Positions 22,745 through 33,645 of a stretch of 64,000 nt of DNA are shown here, one piece after another. Made by a program: the position numbers and the translations under genes. Numbering within the stretch: the first letter of the stretch is position 1; the number at the start of each line of letters is the position of its first letter. The notes below the pieces were generated by a model. That model saw only the letters and a program-made list of their open reading frames with translations, ran no database searches and was not told the origin of the DNA. This DNA comes from Artemisia argyi (taxonomy: Eukaryota > Streptophyta > Magnoliopsida > Asterales > Asteraceae), in the NCBI GenBank assembly GCA_030686995.1, contig CM060702.1, positions 62,655,340-62,719,339 of the forward strand, written 5' to 3'.

Positions 22745-22915
22745 AGTTTTTGGCGCCGCAGCCCGGGGAATAGTTATTGTCTAGGTTAGGATTTCTTTCT
22801 ATTAGGTCTACTTGCTAGATTCCTTTCTAGTAAGATTTTATTTTTATTTTTAGGTCTTCTTTAGTCTATCTTATTTCTTCGTGCTTTTGTTCGTAACTCT
22901 TTACCATCCGACATC

Positions 22916-25153
22916 ATGGAAGGTGGTAACATCTTTGAACCCGTCATCCCACCACAACAGAACCCACCACTAGAACCCCTTAGGCCCCAAACCTTAGGAG
23001 GGTATTCCCGACCTAGCCACCATGGCTACCGAAACACCATTGAGCTCACCGGAGCCAATGTGACCCCCTTGCGATCCGACACCATCCGGTTGGTGCAAAG
23101 CGGATGTGCATTCCATGGACTTCGTTCCGAAGATCCAAATCAACATCTTAAGGACTTCCTCAAAATCGTAGATTCCATAGACCTAGATGTTGTAACTAGA
23201 GAGACTACCCGTTTACGTCTATTCCAATTCTCTCTACGGGATCAAGCTAGTCAATGGCTTGAGCGTTTACCCGCGGGATCCATCACCACATGGGATGATC
23301 TCACCACTCGTTTCCTTGCTCAATTTTTCCCACCGGGGAGAACTACTAAGCTTAGGAATGACATCTTGATGTTCCAACAACGTCAAAATGAATCTCTTTA
23401 TGAAGCATGGACTCGTTTCAAGGACTTACTCCAAAAAGTCCCTCATCATGGCATAGATCTTTGGCTCCAAGTCCAAATCTTTTATGACCATATCGACATC
23501 TCCACGAGGCGAGCCATTGACCAATTGGCCGGTGGTAAGCTACGTGATCTTAGTGCGGAACAATCATGGGAACTCATAGAAGATCTTGCTCTCTATGACA
23601 ACGAAAGTTGGAACGATCCCCGTGACTTGAACAAAACGGTTAAGGCAATATCTTTGCCTTCGAACAATTCTAGCACTCCCGACCGTAGAATCATGGAACT
23701 TGAGGACCAAGTCAAGTTTCTCATGAAATCTTACGAAGCTCCTAAGCCTTCAAGCCAAGTGAACAAAATCACTTCTTCATGCGAATTATGTAGTGGTCCC
23801 CACGACACTCGTGATTGTGTGGAACTCCCCGGAACAGCTTTTGCGGACTACGCATCCACACGTACCGACGAAGCGGGAGATAAGTGGTACACTTTCAAGC
23901 CCGAGCCAAACACTTACGGTGATTCTTACAACCCCTCATGGAAAAATCACCCAAACCTTAGGTGGAAACAAAATCAACCCAATTCCTCCAATCCGCCTAA
24001 CCGTTACCAACCAACCGGTCCACCATCCAACCGTACTTTCAACAACAATCCTTCTAACAACTATGGTAGTACCAACAATCCTGAAGGATTGATGTCAAAG
24101 TTTATGGCATCTCAAGAGGCTCGCATAGCTAGGTTTGAAACCGAATTCAACCAACAACAAATGGAGATGACCAACAAGATTGACAACTTGTTGAAAGCCC
24201 TCAACAACCAAGCATTAGTCACACCTAGGAAGGACACTAGGGACACCAATAACGGAAACCAAATTAAGGATCCCTCATCATCTAAACAGGTCCACTTTGT
24301 TAATGTTGTCACTATTAAGCCGATAGATAAGGAGATAGAAGAGAGTGACAAGAATGAAGTTAGGATAGAAGCCGAGATTAAGGATGAGAATAGGGAAGTT
24401 GAGGTTGATAGTAGAGAGGAATTAGAGGAGGTAGAGCCTGTAGAAGAATACTTTGATAAGTTGCCAACCAAGGAAGAACGGGAATACCATAAAGATTTAT
24501 TCGATAGTCCCGAGAGAACATATATCTTTGGCGACCCCCTTATCAAAATGGGAGACCCCTCTAACATTAACATCCCATGCAATATCGGGCACATGCATAT
24601 ATGGAAAGCTTACATCGACCCTAGATCCCCCGTGAACATCATGACTAGGACTTATTACAATTGGGTGATGAAGAAGCAACTTAATTTTAGGATGATGCCT
24701 AATAAGAACCTGATAAGTAATTTTGCGGGAAGAGTGAAAGGATTGCATGTGATTATAGGGAATCTCACCTATGAGATCGATTTTATGATAGTTGAGGACA
24801 CTCGTCCGGTGATAGATGCTTGCCTAAGTCAAGTAATATTCGGAAAACCATTTGTTGAGGCCACTAGGATGAGTTATGATCCGACTCTAGGGATAGTTAG
24901 GTTTAAGGAAGAGAATGATGAGGTTGCCTATCAAATGCCATACAAGATTGAGCAATACCGCCTTCTCTCTAATTTCGAAAAAGAATACAAGCAAGCGGCT
25001 TATTATAGGAATGAAGAAGATAGACGTAGAGGAGTAGAGTATGTTATAAATAGGATGCTTGGTTTCTACAAAGAATGCTTGCAACTAGGTCCAGAATACA
25101 AAACTGGTTTAGAAGACGACCTAGAGAGTGGAACCAATGATGAGATCACGTAG
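22916..25153 (+). CDS. gag-protease polyprotein (745 aa), second copy
   Basis: Same length and organisation as the protein at 2328-4565, with roughly 90% or more identity by eye. Gag capsid blocks are at about 99-180, the CELCSGPHDTRDC zinc knuckle at about 288-300, an acidic linker at about 470-520, and a retropepsin-like region at about 545-700. The protease active site again reads DPRS, so the change was probably inherited from a common source rather than arising after insertion. The stop is followed by the same AAAGAAAAGCGCTTCTTGGG-type tract, with no polymerase downstream. Many codon differences leave the frame intact, consistent with constraint on gag during amplification (inference). 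Confidence 0.88.
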   Translation: MEGGNIFEPVIPPQQNPPLEPLRPQTLGGYSRPSHHGYRNTIELTGANVTPLRSDTIRLVQSGCAFHGLRSEDPNQHLKDFLKIVDSIDLDVVTRETTRLRLFQFSLRDQASQWLERLPAGSITTWDDLTTRFLAQFFPPGRTTKLRNDILMFQQRQNESLYEAWTRFKDLLQKVPHHGIDLWLQVQIFYDHIDISTRRAIDQLAGGKLRDLSAEQSWELIEDLALYDNESWNDPRDLNKTVKAISLPSNNSSTPDRRIMELEDQVKFLMKSYEAPKPSSQVNKITSSCELCSGPHDTRDCVELPGTAFADYASTRTDEAGDKWYTFKPEPNTYGDSYNPSWKNHPNLRWKQNQPNSSNPPNRYQPTGPPSNRTFNNNPSNNYGSTNNPEGLMSKFMASQEARIARFETEFNQQQMEMTNKIDNLLKALNNQALVTPRKDTRDTNNGNQIKDPSSSKQVHFVNVVTIKPIDKEIEESDKNEVRIEAEIKDENREVEVDSREELEEVEPVEEYFDKLPTKEEREYHKDLFDSPERTYIFGDPLIKMGDPSNINIPCNIGHMHIWKAYIDPRSPVNIMTRTYYNWVMKKQLNFRMMPNKNLISNFAGRVKGLHVIIGNLTYEIDFMIVEDTRPVIDACLSQVIFGKPFVEATRMSYDPTLGIVRFKEENDEVAYQMPYKIEQYRLLSNFEKEYKQAAYYRNEEDRRRGVEYVINRMLGFYKECLQLGPEYKTGLEDDLESGTNDEIT

Positions 25154-27004
25154 TAACCCATGACTTTGAGTCTAGCTACAAGACTCGTAAATAAAGAAAA
25201 GCGCTTCTTGGGAGGCAACCCATGCTTTGTGTGATTTTCATTTTATTTGTTTGTTATTTGCTTCCGTATGCATGCTTTAATTTTATTGTTGGTAGATCAT
25301 GTTTCTCAATTAAAAAGTGAAAATACTTTACTATGTTGTTTGGCCTAGTCTTAACTCCAACCTAAAAGTATTTTTGCAAAAGATAAGTGTAAGGGGAAAC
25401 CCCAAATATGTTTTCAAGAAACACACGATCATGATTCTCCACAATTTTAAGTGAGCATGTATATTCGTATTTGTTAGAGTCAAATGCTTGTATTGAGTCA
25501 TAATGAAGTTTTGCAGGATTTTCCAGGAAGTAGGACCAACTTTTTTCAGAAATTTTCTAGAAACTTAACATAAGAATTTCTGCAGGTCCATTCTGACGGC
25601 GTCATGAGTTTACTCTTGACGGCGTCAGGAGTAAAAATCTGGAAATTTTACCGGTTTTGTTTTTCTAACGGAGTCTTATAATTTTTGTGAATTATTAAGT
25701 TTTATAATCTTCAGGAAATCTGCAAACTTCATTCCACAAGCATTATATCTTATCTTGTTTTTTTAGGATTTAATAACTTATATAGGATGCCGCCGATTTT
25801 ACGCGAGGTTGTCTTGTCTATTTTTGTCAGGATTTACAGGTTATGTTCGACAAGGAGATGATTTATATTCTGGAAGGGAAGCTTTGATTGTTCATTTTCT
25901 TGGAGGAAGATTTAACCTGGCCACCTATAATCCACACCGAGCGAATCAGGGGAGTATTTGATTTCATTCTCTTTACTTTTTTCACTTTTACATTCTTTAC
26001 TTGAACATTGGGGACAATGTTCATCTTAAGTGTAAGGGGAGGGTAAAAAGATGATACCTTACATATGCACTTTCGCTGGAGTTTGTTTTGTTTAATGGTA
26101 GATGTGTAATAAAACTATGAGAAATACTTGTTAGTGCAATTTTAGCGCCAAATTTAAAATTTTTTACAAAATTTAGGAGTGAAACTTTAGCCATAGCAAG
26201 CGTCTCATGGATAGGAGATTGTATGACTAGCACATAACCGTATATTCAGAAAAATTTTCCACCCAAATATGTGAGGGTCGCCTTTAGATTTGATAGGAAA
26301 AGCATTTATTATTAGTGCTTATGAGTGTACCGGCAGCATTTAGATTCTAGAACTTGCGTTAGTGATGCATCCCGAGACCGCTAGTGAGACTACATTCGTG
26401 TGGTAGGATTTACTACATGATAAGAGGCATTAGGATCACCCTTGTGTTAAACCCGTATTATAATTACTTGACCATTTAAGTCATATTACTTGGCTAGTTA
26501 AGTCAACTAATTTTTCCCACACCCTTAGCGTTGTACTCATTTTTAGTACACGAAACCCCTAGTACACCCCTCCGAGCCTATCTTTTCGTTTCTAACTTTA
26601 AGCATTTTACTTAAAGGAAGAATTTGTTACACCCCACTTAAATGTACACCCAAATCGCCTTAGCCTTCCGTGTATGCGCTCATTTTTAGTGCATTATTGT
26701 TATTTGTTAAACCCTAAGTTAACTTTCTAATTGATTACATGGATGCTAAGTCGACTCATATCCTTGTACATATTGTTTGGGATGATTGGGACTCATGGGT
26801 AAGTACTTATTTTATGGAGTAATGGGGAAGAACATCATTTATTACCCCCATATGTACGTTAATCTTAAAAGTGCTCCAAGTGTTTTGATTTTCTTAATTC
26901 GAGTCATTAGATTAGTTTAATGTAAAATATGTAAAGATTCAAGTGTAAGGGGAATGCTCAATCCCCTATGATGTATTATTTTGGATGGTAGGGTAAGAGT
27001 GTAT

Positions 27005-27037
<33 letters not shown>

Positions 27038-27652
27038 AAAAAAAAATCGAAAAAATCAAGAAAAAAGAAAAAAAAAATAGAAAAAGGAAAAAGAGAAAAA
27101 AACATACGGACTACCATCCCTTTTTATTCTATGTTCATTTTATGTTTTTGTTATTTCTCATTTATTAGCTTAAGTCGAGTCTAGTCTTGGCTTAGCAACG
27201 CCATATTGTACATGTAATTAACCAAGATTGTTAACTCGCCACCAGAAAAACTTCCTTTATCCAACAAAACCGTGTAATTCATATCCCTATACCTAACGTT
27301 ACAACCCTTTAAAAGACCTCTTTGATAGTTTATCCTAGGTGCTTACGCCATGTGGTGGAGGTTTGATCCTTTCCCAAGCCTATGGTAATCTATTTTGCTA
27401 TGACAGGTAGTGAGAGATATCTTCCATTTCCATAATGTTATATTACTTTATTACACCCGAGAGATGTGAGTATCTAAACACTATTTGTGAGGTGCTAGTG
27501 TATGACCTCCGTGCTTGTCTATTGGTCTTTAGTGGAACGATTATTTGTTGTAATTACTTTTATATTAGTGTTAAATGACCTCTAACTTGTCTTTTGACTA
27601 GAATAAAAGCGCATTTGCTTGAGGACAAGCAAATCTCAAGTGTAAGGGTATA
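25154..27652 (+). other. Non-coding 3' internal region of the 21298-29100 element
   Basis: No supportable ORF. It includes TGACGGCGTCA at 25594 and 25617, the hairpin GAACATTG-GGGA-CAATGTTC (26003-26022) followed directly by AAGTGTAAGGGGAGGG (26028-26043), further AAGTGTAAGGG copies at 25385, 26941 and 27638, and an A-rich tract at about 27007-27105. Its 26028-26215 segment predicts what the N gap at 5437-5936 should contain. Confidence 0.75.
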
Positions 27653-29100
27653 TGATAAGGCGAAAAATGAACCACTTTTAGGGGGTCATTTAATCCCGAT
27701 TCCGAACTTATTTGATCAAATATTGCCCTAAATCGTTCCTTTTGTGATTTTAGGTACTTGGAGAGTGAATTCTGGAAAAGAAGCCATTTTGGACGTTTTT
27801 GGAGCATAAAAGTGAGGAAAACGGCAAAGTCTCAATTTTCCATGCTGGGAACAGTAGGTGACGGCGTCAAGAGTAATTTCCTGACGGTGTCAAACCTCAA
27901 TAATAAAATCCGAGAGTTCATGAAGGCGTCAAGAGTTGTCCTGACGGCGTCAAACCCCAAGAATTAAAATCCGTAGTTGATGACGGCGTCACACACAGGG
28001 CGTCAAGAGTAATTTGTGTGACGGCCTAGGCCTTGACGGCGTCAGAAGTAGATCAAGGCCGTCCGAGGAAGTATTTGGCGGCGAGATGACGGCGTCACAC
28101 CTTTGTTCTTGACGCCGTCATCCCTATTTTCCTATATATAGTTTTCTAGTTTTTCACATTTAAAGAGAGGAGTTTTAGGAGAAACCCTAAAGACGATTTT
28201 GGTGTAACTTTACAGGTTTTTCAAGGGTTCTAACCCCTTGATACCTTGCATGATTAATCAAGATAAGTGTTCTTCTAATTCAATCAATATGTCTAAGTGT
28301 TGGTTGTCTATATCATGTTCTTGTCTTAATTCTATCATGCTAGGCTAGATCTCTTTTGTGTTTGCTTAGATCTAATGAAACCTAGATATTGATTATGTGT
28401 TGATTACTTGTTTATTCTTGTCTTGGATGAATGATTTATATGTTAGGCTTAAGAAAACTGGCAGATCTCCAAATGGTAACATGCTTGAACGTCTTAAGAA
28501 ACATGAACCGAGGCGCACTAGGTCTTTATTGGTTGTATTTAATGCATGAGCCACTGTTTACAATCCCTATAGTTGTGTTGGGCATGGTGTAGGAGGAGAT
28601 AAGAGCTCATAGAATTGGGGAGTTATGTGTGCCACCCCATGAATGGTATTAAGGAATACGATCCGTCATCCATGCAATTATAACAAGTAATTAACGTGTA
28701 AAAGATATCTAGGGAGTAGTGAAATCTATGTAAACACATTTTCTCCAATTACTGCTCACAACATTAGTTTAATTAGTTTATTTTCTTTTTTTATTATTTT
28801 ATTTTGATTGCATCTTAGTATTGGGTTAGTTGAATAGCAACTAATTCCGCCCACTCTTCCAAAACCCGAGATTTTACTTGCTTTCATAAAAATATAAAAA
28901 CACAAAAATAATCATCCCTCGCCTTTAGAACTAGTATTTAGGCTTTCTAATCCTAGCGACACTATTCCTAAGCTGAACGATCAATCCCCCGGTACTTGTC
29001 ACTATACTATACTACAACGATCAGGTACACTGCCTGGTGGGGGTTGTAAGCTTCTCGAGATCCCTCGAGAGGTAAAGCCTGTTGCGATTCCCACGCATCA
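27653..29100 (+). repeat. 3' LTR of the 21298-29100 element
   Basis: 1448 bp, TGATAAGG...GCATCA, paired with 21298-22744 and followed by the CCTGA duplication. Confidence 0.92.
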
Positions 29101-29105
29101 CCTGA

Positions 29106-29241
29106 GTTGAACGATCAATCCCCCGGTACTTGTCACTATACTATACTACAACGATCAGGTACACTGTCTGGTGGGGGTTGTCAGCTTCTCGAGATCCCTT
29201 GAGAGGTAAAACCTATTGCGAGGGCGTAATCCCCCATATCA
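29106..29241 (+). repeat. 3' LTR of the 12306-29241 element, terminal part
   Basis: Resumes the interrupted LTR (GTTGAACGATCAATCCCCCG..) and ends ATATCA. The AAGAC duplication follows at 29242-29246. Together with 19990-21297 this gives 1444 bp, against 1443 bp for the 5' copy. Confidence 0.88.
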
Positions 29242-30239
29242 AAGACTCATGCAGAAGTCTTCAAATTGTATCAACAAGCTAAGAGAGAGATAGATACCTT
29301 CATAGCTATTGGATCAAAAGAAGATGATGAACAAATTGCTGATATGAATAAAAAGGTGGAACCTGAGAAAGTGATTGAAGCAGAGCAAGAAGCAGTGAAA
29401 GAGGCTAAAGTTATTGAATAGCCTGGAGAAGCATAGATAGAAAAAGTTGTAGAGAATGTGACTTCTCCTAGTCAAAGTGTTAAGAGAAAAGGTTTTAAAC
29501 ACAAGATCTTTGCTAGGAAGTAGAGAAAGGTAGAAGTACAAAGTAGTGATGAATCTGAGGAAGAAGAGAAGAAAGAAAAGGAAGATTAGGTAATCTCACA
29601 AGCTGAACAAGCAAGGGTGATGGCTCTTACAACTTGGTTTGAGCATGAAGAACCAGGGGTAATCAAAGCAACTCATTTAGCAGCTAAGCATCAAATCATC
29701 TCATACACATTTAGATTTAGATATGGAGTTAAAGGATATTGGGAGTTCATGAGATTAAATCATGTGGTTCAAGGGTTTACTGGACTTTCATAGATGTTCA
29801 ACAACATGGACAAAGATGATGTGATGGTTGTTTGGAAATTATACAGAGAGAAATATGGAGATAAACTACCTGATGATACTGTTGATCAGAATAATACTTT
29901 TGAAACATAGTTTATCACAGTTTCAGGGTTATGTTTGAATCTCAGCATACTGATCGTGAATGAAATGAAATGAGATTCAACAAGGTACACAAATGGTTTT
30001 TATATCAATCTTTTGGAGTAGATGAGTTGGTTGCTGGTGGAGTTACTGTGTACTTGTTAGTAGAAAAAGATTATCCTGGTTTGAACAAGAACAGAGAGAT
30101 ACTTGCTATAATTGTCAAGCCTGGATTTCTAAAACTTCAAAGAGATTTCATGTCAGATCATCAAGCTTACAAGCTGCTGCAGAAGTATGAGAAGATTCTC
30201 GACCCAAGCTTAAGAAGAAGATTTCAAAAGAAGTAAGTG
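29242..30239 (+). pseudogene. Copia accessory ORF, downstream part
   Basis: Continues the frame broken at 12305: KTHAEVFKLYQQAKREIDTF, several stops, then an acidic/Lys stretch. Next come GVKGYWEFMRLN, FNNMDKDDVMVVWKLYREKYG and, from 29970, an 88-codon open segment (WFLYQSFGVDEL, TVYLLVEKDYP, YKLLQKYEKIL). These blocks follow the order known for the C-terminal accessory region of Asteraceae copia polyproteins (..DREDLETLWKLVK.. then ..SCGVH..MLVEK.YPL..). At least five in-frame stops and frameshifts make it a pseudogene. Its polymerase part is not in the window. Confidence 0.6.
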
Positions 30240-30321
30240 TTTGGAAGCATCCTCTTGGTGAATATCTAAGCTTTAAAAAAACTTAAATATTTGGAAGCAA
30301 ATATTAAGTTTAGGGGAGAAT

Positions 30322-30767
30322 TATTGGGTTTAGAGATTCTGCTGCCTTAGAAATATTCTAAGTATAATTCTGCTGCTAGTATAAATGATCCTGCTGCTGA
30401 TGAAATCATTCTACTGTTGAAGTATTCTGCTGCAGGTGTATTATATTCTACTGCTTAGTAGATATGTATTAGAGTCGGTTAGATAAATATAGAAAAGATA
30501 TTATCTTGTAGAAAAAGACATTGTAAACCGACTAGGACTCCTTAAGTCTATAAAAGGAGGTTCCTGGGGTTAGAATAGATATGTATCATTGTTAAGTCGA
30601 TTCACCTCAAGGTTGTAAATCCTAGCATTGTTGAGTGCTAGTATATTATCAATATATTGAAGTGTTGATTGTTTACTTTGTTCTTCTTAAGTTAAACAAT
30701 AATATTTTACGTTCTTGTTTAATTTAAGTCAACTTCTATTTGATCGATTGCTCAACTAGGATCAACA
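30322..30767 (+). repeat. Copia 3' LTR following the accessory ORF
   Basis: A polypurine tract (TAGGGGAGAA, 30311-30320) is followed by TATTGGGTTTAG. The stretch has CTATAAAAGG (about 30548) as a TATA box and ends near CAACA (30763-30767). The U3 part carries about six TTCTGCTGC/TTCTACTGC motifs (30338-30455). The first base pair appears mutated from TG to TA. The boundaries are approximate because the other LTR is not in view. Confidence 0.55.
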
Positions 30768-31228
<461 letters not shown>

Positions 31229-31230
31229 TT

Positions 31231-32690
31231 GAGATCATATAAGATCAAGTTCAAAGTTATAAAAATAAGATCTTTGAAAGAGCCAATAAACATGTAACAT
31301 GTGGAAATTAGTAATCAAATAAAACAAAATTCACTGATAATCACATAAGGGCATTTTAGACATTTGAACCTCCCATAAATCTCTCTACCTCATAATTAAC
31401 CTAACCCAATATTAATCGTATTCATCTTCTTTTCCCTCTCCATCTAACCCTAAACTATCTGGTAGCCGCCACTCCTTATCCGGCCGCCACTCATTCTCTT
31501 TCTCCTTCTCCGGCCGCCGCTCCTTATCTTTATCAGGCCTTCGATCCTGCTCCGTGGCTCTAACTCTAACGCACTGAAAAAACAAAATAAAAAAAACTTG
31601 CATAAGTGACACAATAACTATTAAGTGCATTTGAGATCTGATGGAAACAAAACCCACATAAGCTTTAAAGTTTAAGCAAGATGGTACATGTATCATTTTT
31701 GCATTGCGGCTTAGATATCGCATAATGCTATATCATTTGGTCAGGGTAGAAATTGGTTCTAGATCTGGGCTCGTCAACACTTGTTGATATCGGAATCAAC
31801 TTTTATCATGATATATTCGCTGTAGATGGCGATACCCAGAACTACGATACATCCGGTGTACCGGAATTCGCTTTTCTTTTGTCATGTCGCCAATACATTG
31901 GATACATCGCCATGCCATACAACAACTTCACGATGATACATGCTACCTTGGCCGATTGAAGGTGTGCCAGTGATACAACAATTTTCCGATCAGTTTAATG
32001 TGTGTCATAAATAAGAAATTTCTCCAATCATTATAACGTGTATCATTTTTTAATTGATGTCATCGTGTATCATATATTTTTATATATTGATGATGTACCC
32101 GTTCCGGTGATGTATCTGTTATTCCGGTAATCTAGAGGTCGACTTTTGTAATTTTCTTTTCCTGAGATGTAGCAACAGAGTATTGTTTATTTACTGCTGG
32201 AAATTTATGCATCAAAGTATTGTAACAGATTTATTAGAATACCAAAATTGGTCAAAGATTGATATATTGTATCTTTTTGTTTAATCTAGTTGTTGGTGAA
32301 CATTGGTTGTACTTATGTATCAGTCTTTCACTCGTTAATATTTGTTGAACATTGCGTCAAAGATTAATAAAATGCACATGTATATGGTTTAACGCTTCGA
32401 ATATGTAACAAAAAGGAAGTACGTAGTATTATGGAAAAAAGATGATGAATGTTGCATGAAAAAGTAAAACACAGTGTGCCATGTGTAGAAAGGAAGTGGT
32501 GAACCTATTAATTAGAAAACTGACCCTATTAATTAGGTAAATTAATAATAATTTTTGATACATAAGACCATCAAGTTGTAGTTTATTACGAAAATACCAT
32601 TCATCAATTATTAATCTCATCTAATCTTAATTAAACGATTCAATGGTTGTGATTAGGGTCTTATTTTTATAAATTTAATTTTGATCTCAT
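31231..32690. mobile_element. MITE-like unit A with inverted ends, flanked by (TA)n
   Basis: The left end GAGATCATATAAGATCAAG..AAAAATAAGATC (31231-31272) recurs inverted at 32656-32690. No transposase. The interior is AT-rich with many GATACAT/GTATCAT motifs and, at 31440-31560, a small CGGCCGCC-(A/G)CTCCTT repeat that yields an Arg/Asp/Lys-rich minus-strand frame I do not consider a gene. Its position beside a (TA)n tract resembles microsatellite-targeting elements such as rice Micron. That is a family-level comparison, not a match. Confidence 0.5.
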
Positions 32691-32717
32691 ATTAACCCTC
32701 CTCGGGGAAGGATAATG

Positions 32718-33118
32718 TGAGATCAAACTTAAAGTTGTAAAAATAAGATCTAGTCTAAGCAACCACTAAAAACATTTATAAATAACCCTATTAGCAATAA
32801 TATACAAAAAGTAAAATAATAATACGAATTAACATTTTAGCAACTAATAACTAATTGATACATGAGTTTGGATTAGTGATACACAATTATAAATTTACAT
32901 ATCGAATCAAAGTGTATCACCTTAACCTAATACACATTACATGTCGAATCGAAGTGTATCAGATTGGTTTCGTCAAATTTAAAAAGAAATTTATCGGAAC
33001 TTTAACAATTTTAGTTGTGATTAATAAAAATTTTAATTTGGTTTTAATGAGAGTGTCATTTGTTAAATTTTAGTTGGATCTCATTTTTATAACTTTAAGT
33101 TTGATCTTATTTGATCAA
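32718..33118. mobile_element. MITE-like unit B, about 400 bp
   Basis: The left end GAGATCAAACTTAAAGTTGT.. (32718-32751) pairs with inverted GGATCTCATTTTTATAACTT.. (33076-33118). The right end is followed directly by a (TA)n tract. It is a short sister of unit A and separated from it by 27 bp, itself a weak inverted repeat (ATTAACCCTCC.. / ..GGAAGGATAAT). Confidence 0.55.
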
Positions 33119-33119
33119 G

Positions 33120-33121
<2 letters not shown>

Positions 33122-33183
<62 letters not shown>
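33122..33183. repeat. (TA)n microsatellite
   Basis: About 62 bp of uninterrupted TA, separating MITE-like unit B from a different repeat that begins AGGGTGGGGATACAATGAGA. Confidence 0.95.
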
Positions 33184-33187
<4 letters not shown>

Positions 33188-33645
33188 GGGGATACAATGA
33201 GAAGCCCCTTAAAATGAGAAGGATGAGAAGCCATCTCAACCTTTGGATTATGTTTAATAGATAAAAAAAACAGAGTGTTATTATTGTAAATAATTAAAGT
33301 TTGAGGGGTAAATCTGTAGCAATAGAAAACACTCACTAACCACCAGATTATTGTAAATAATCGATCTATACATAACGCCACCTATCACTACCCCACCACT
33401 AGTCACCATCGCACCACCGGTCACCATCGCACCACCAATCACCATCGCATCACCAGTCACCATCGCACCACCAGTCACCACCACATCATCAGATCTCCAA
33501 TTACATCATTTACTTCTTGTAAATTCATCATGAAACCCGAAAATTGTTTAATCATTATTTTATTTAATGCAGTTTGTTTATAGAAGTAATGCAGTAGTTA
33601 GGGTTTGCACAAAACATGTTAGACGTTAAAAATTGGGTATGTGTG
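33184..33645. other. Left flank of the composite repeat, no gene seen
   Basis: Starts AGGGTGGGGATACAATGAGA after (TA)n. It holds an 18-bp minisatellite (33403-33492) and the first AATGCAGTAG motif (about 33590-33600), which recurs right of the Athila insertion at 48040-48260. The Athila element split this unit at GTGTG (33641-33645). Confidence 0.5.
33403..33492. repeat. 18-bp minisatellite, five units
   Basis: Units of TCACCATCGCACCACCAG with one to three changes, starting at 33403, 33421, 33439, 33457 and 33475. Confidence 0.9.

Larger units (their letters stand above)
21298..29100 (+). mobile_element. Nested non-autonomous gypsy element, gag-protease only (sister of 750-8760)
   Basis: LTRs 21298-22744 (1447 bp) and 27653-29100 (1448 bp) begin TGATAAGG and end GCATCA, with a perfect CCTGA duplication (21293-21297 and 29101-29105). 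The only long ORF is the 745-codon gag-protease at 22916-25153, and there is no pol. I count about 17-18 LTR differences by eye (around 1.2%), so it appears older than the copy at 750-8760. It inserted into the 3' LTR of a related element, leaving two related LTR ends adjacent near 29100. Confidence 0.93.
12306..29241 (+). mobile_element. Older pol-less gypsy element carrying gag and Athila ORF1-like pseudogenes, itself hit by another element
   Basis: Ends TGATGAGG (12306) and ATATCA (29241), with a perfect AAGAC duplication at 12301-12305 and 29242-29246. The 5' LTR is 12306-13748. The 3' LTR (19990-21297 plus 29106-29241, 1444 bp) is split by a nested element at 21298-29100. Without that insertion the element is about 9.1 kb. 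It holds a degenerate primer site, a frameshifted gag and an Athila ORF1-like pseudogene, and no polymerase, RNase H or integrase. Its LTRs are related to, but clearly distinct from, those of the two 745-aa elements. Confidence 0.9.

Noticed and set aside
26917..27184. Poly-Lys / poly-Phe frames
   Set aside because: Produced by the A-rich tract.
31412..31723. 103-codon minus frame rich in Arg/Asp/Lys
   Set aside because: Arises from a small CGGCCGCC repeat inside the MITE-like unit; no domain, no conserved neighbour.
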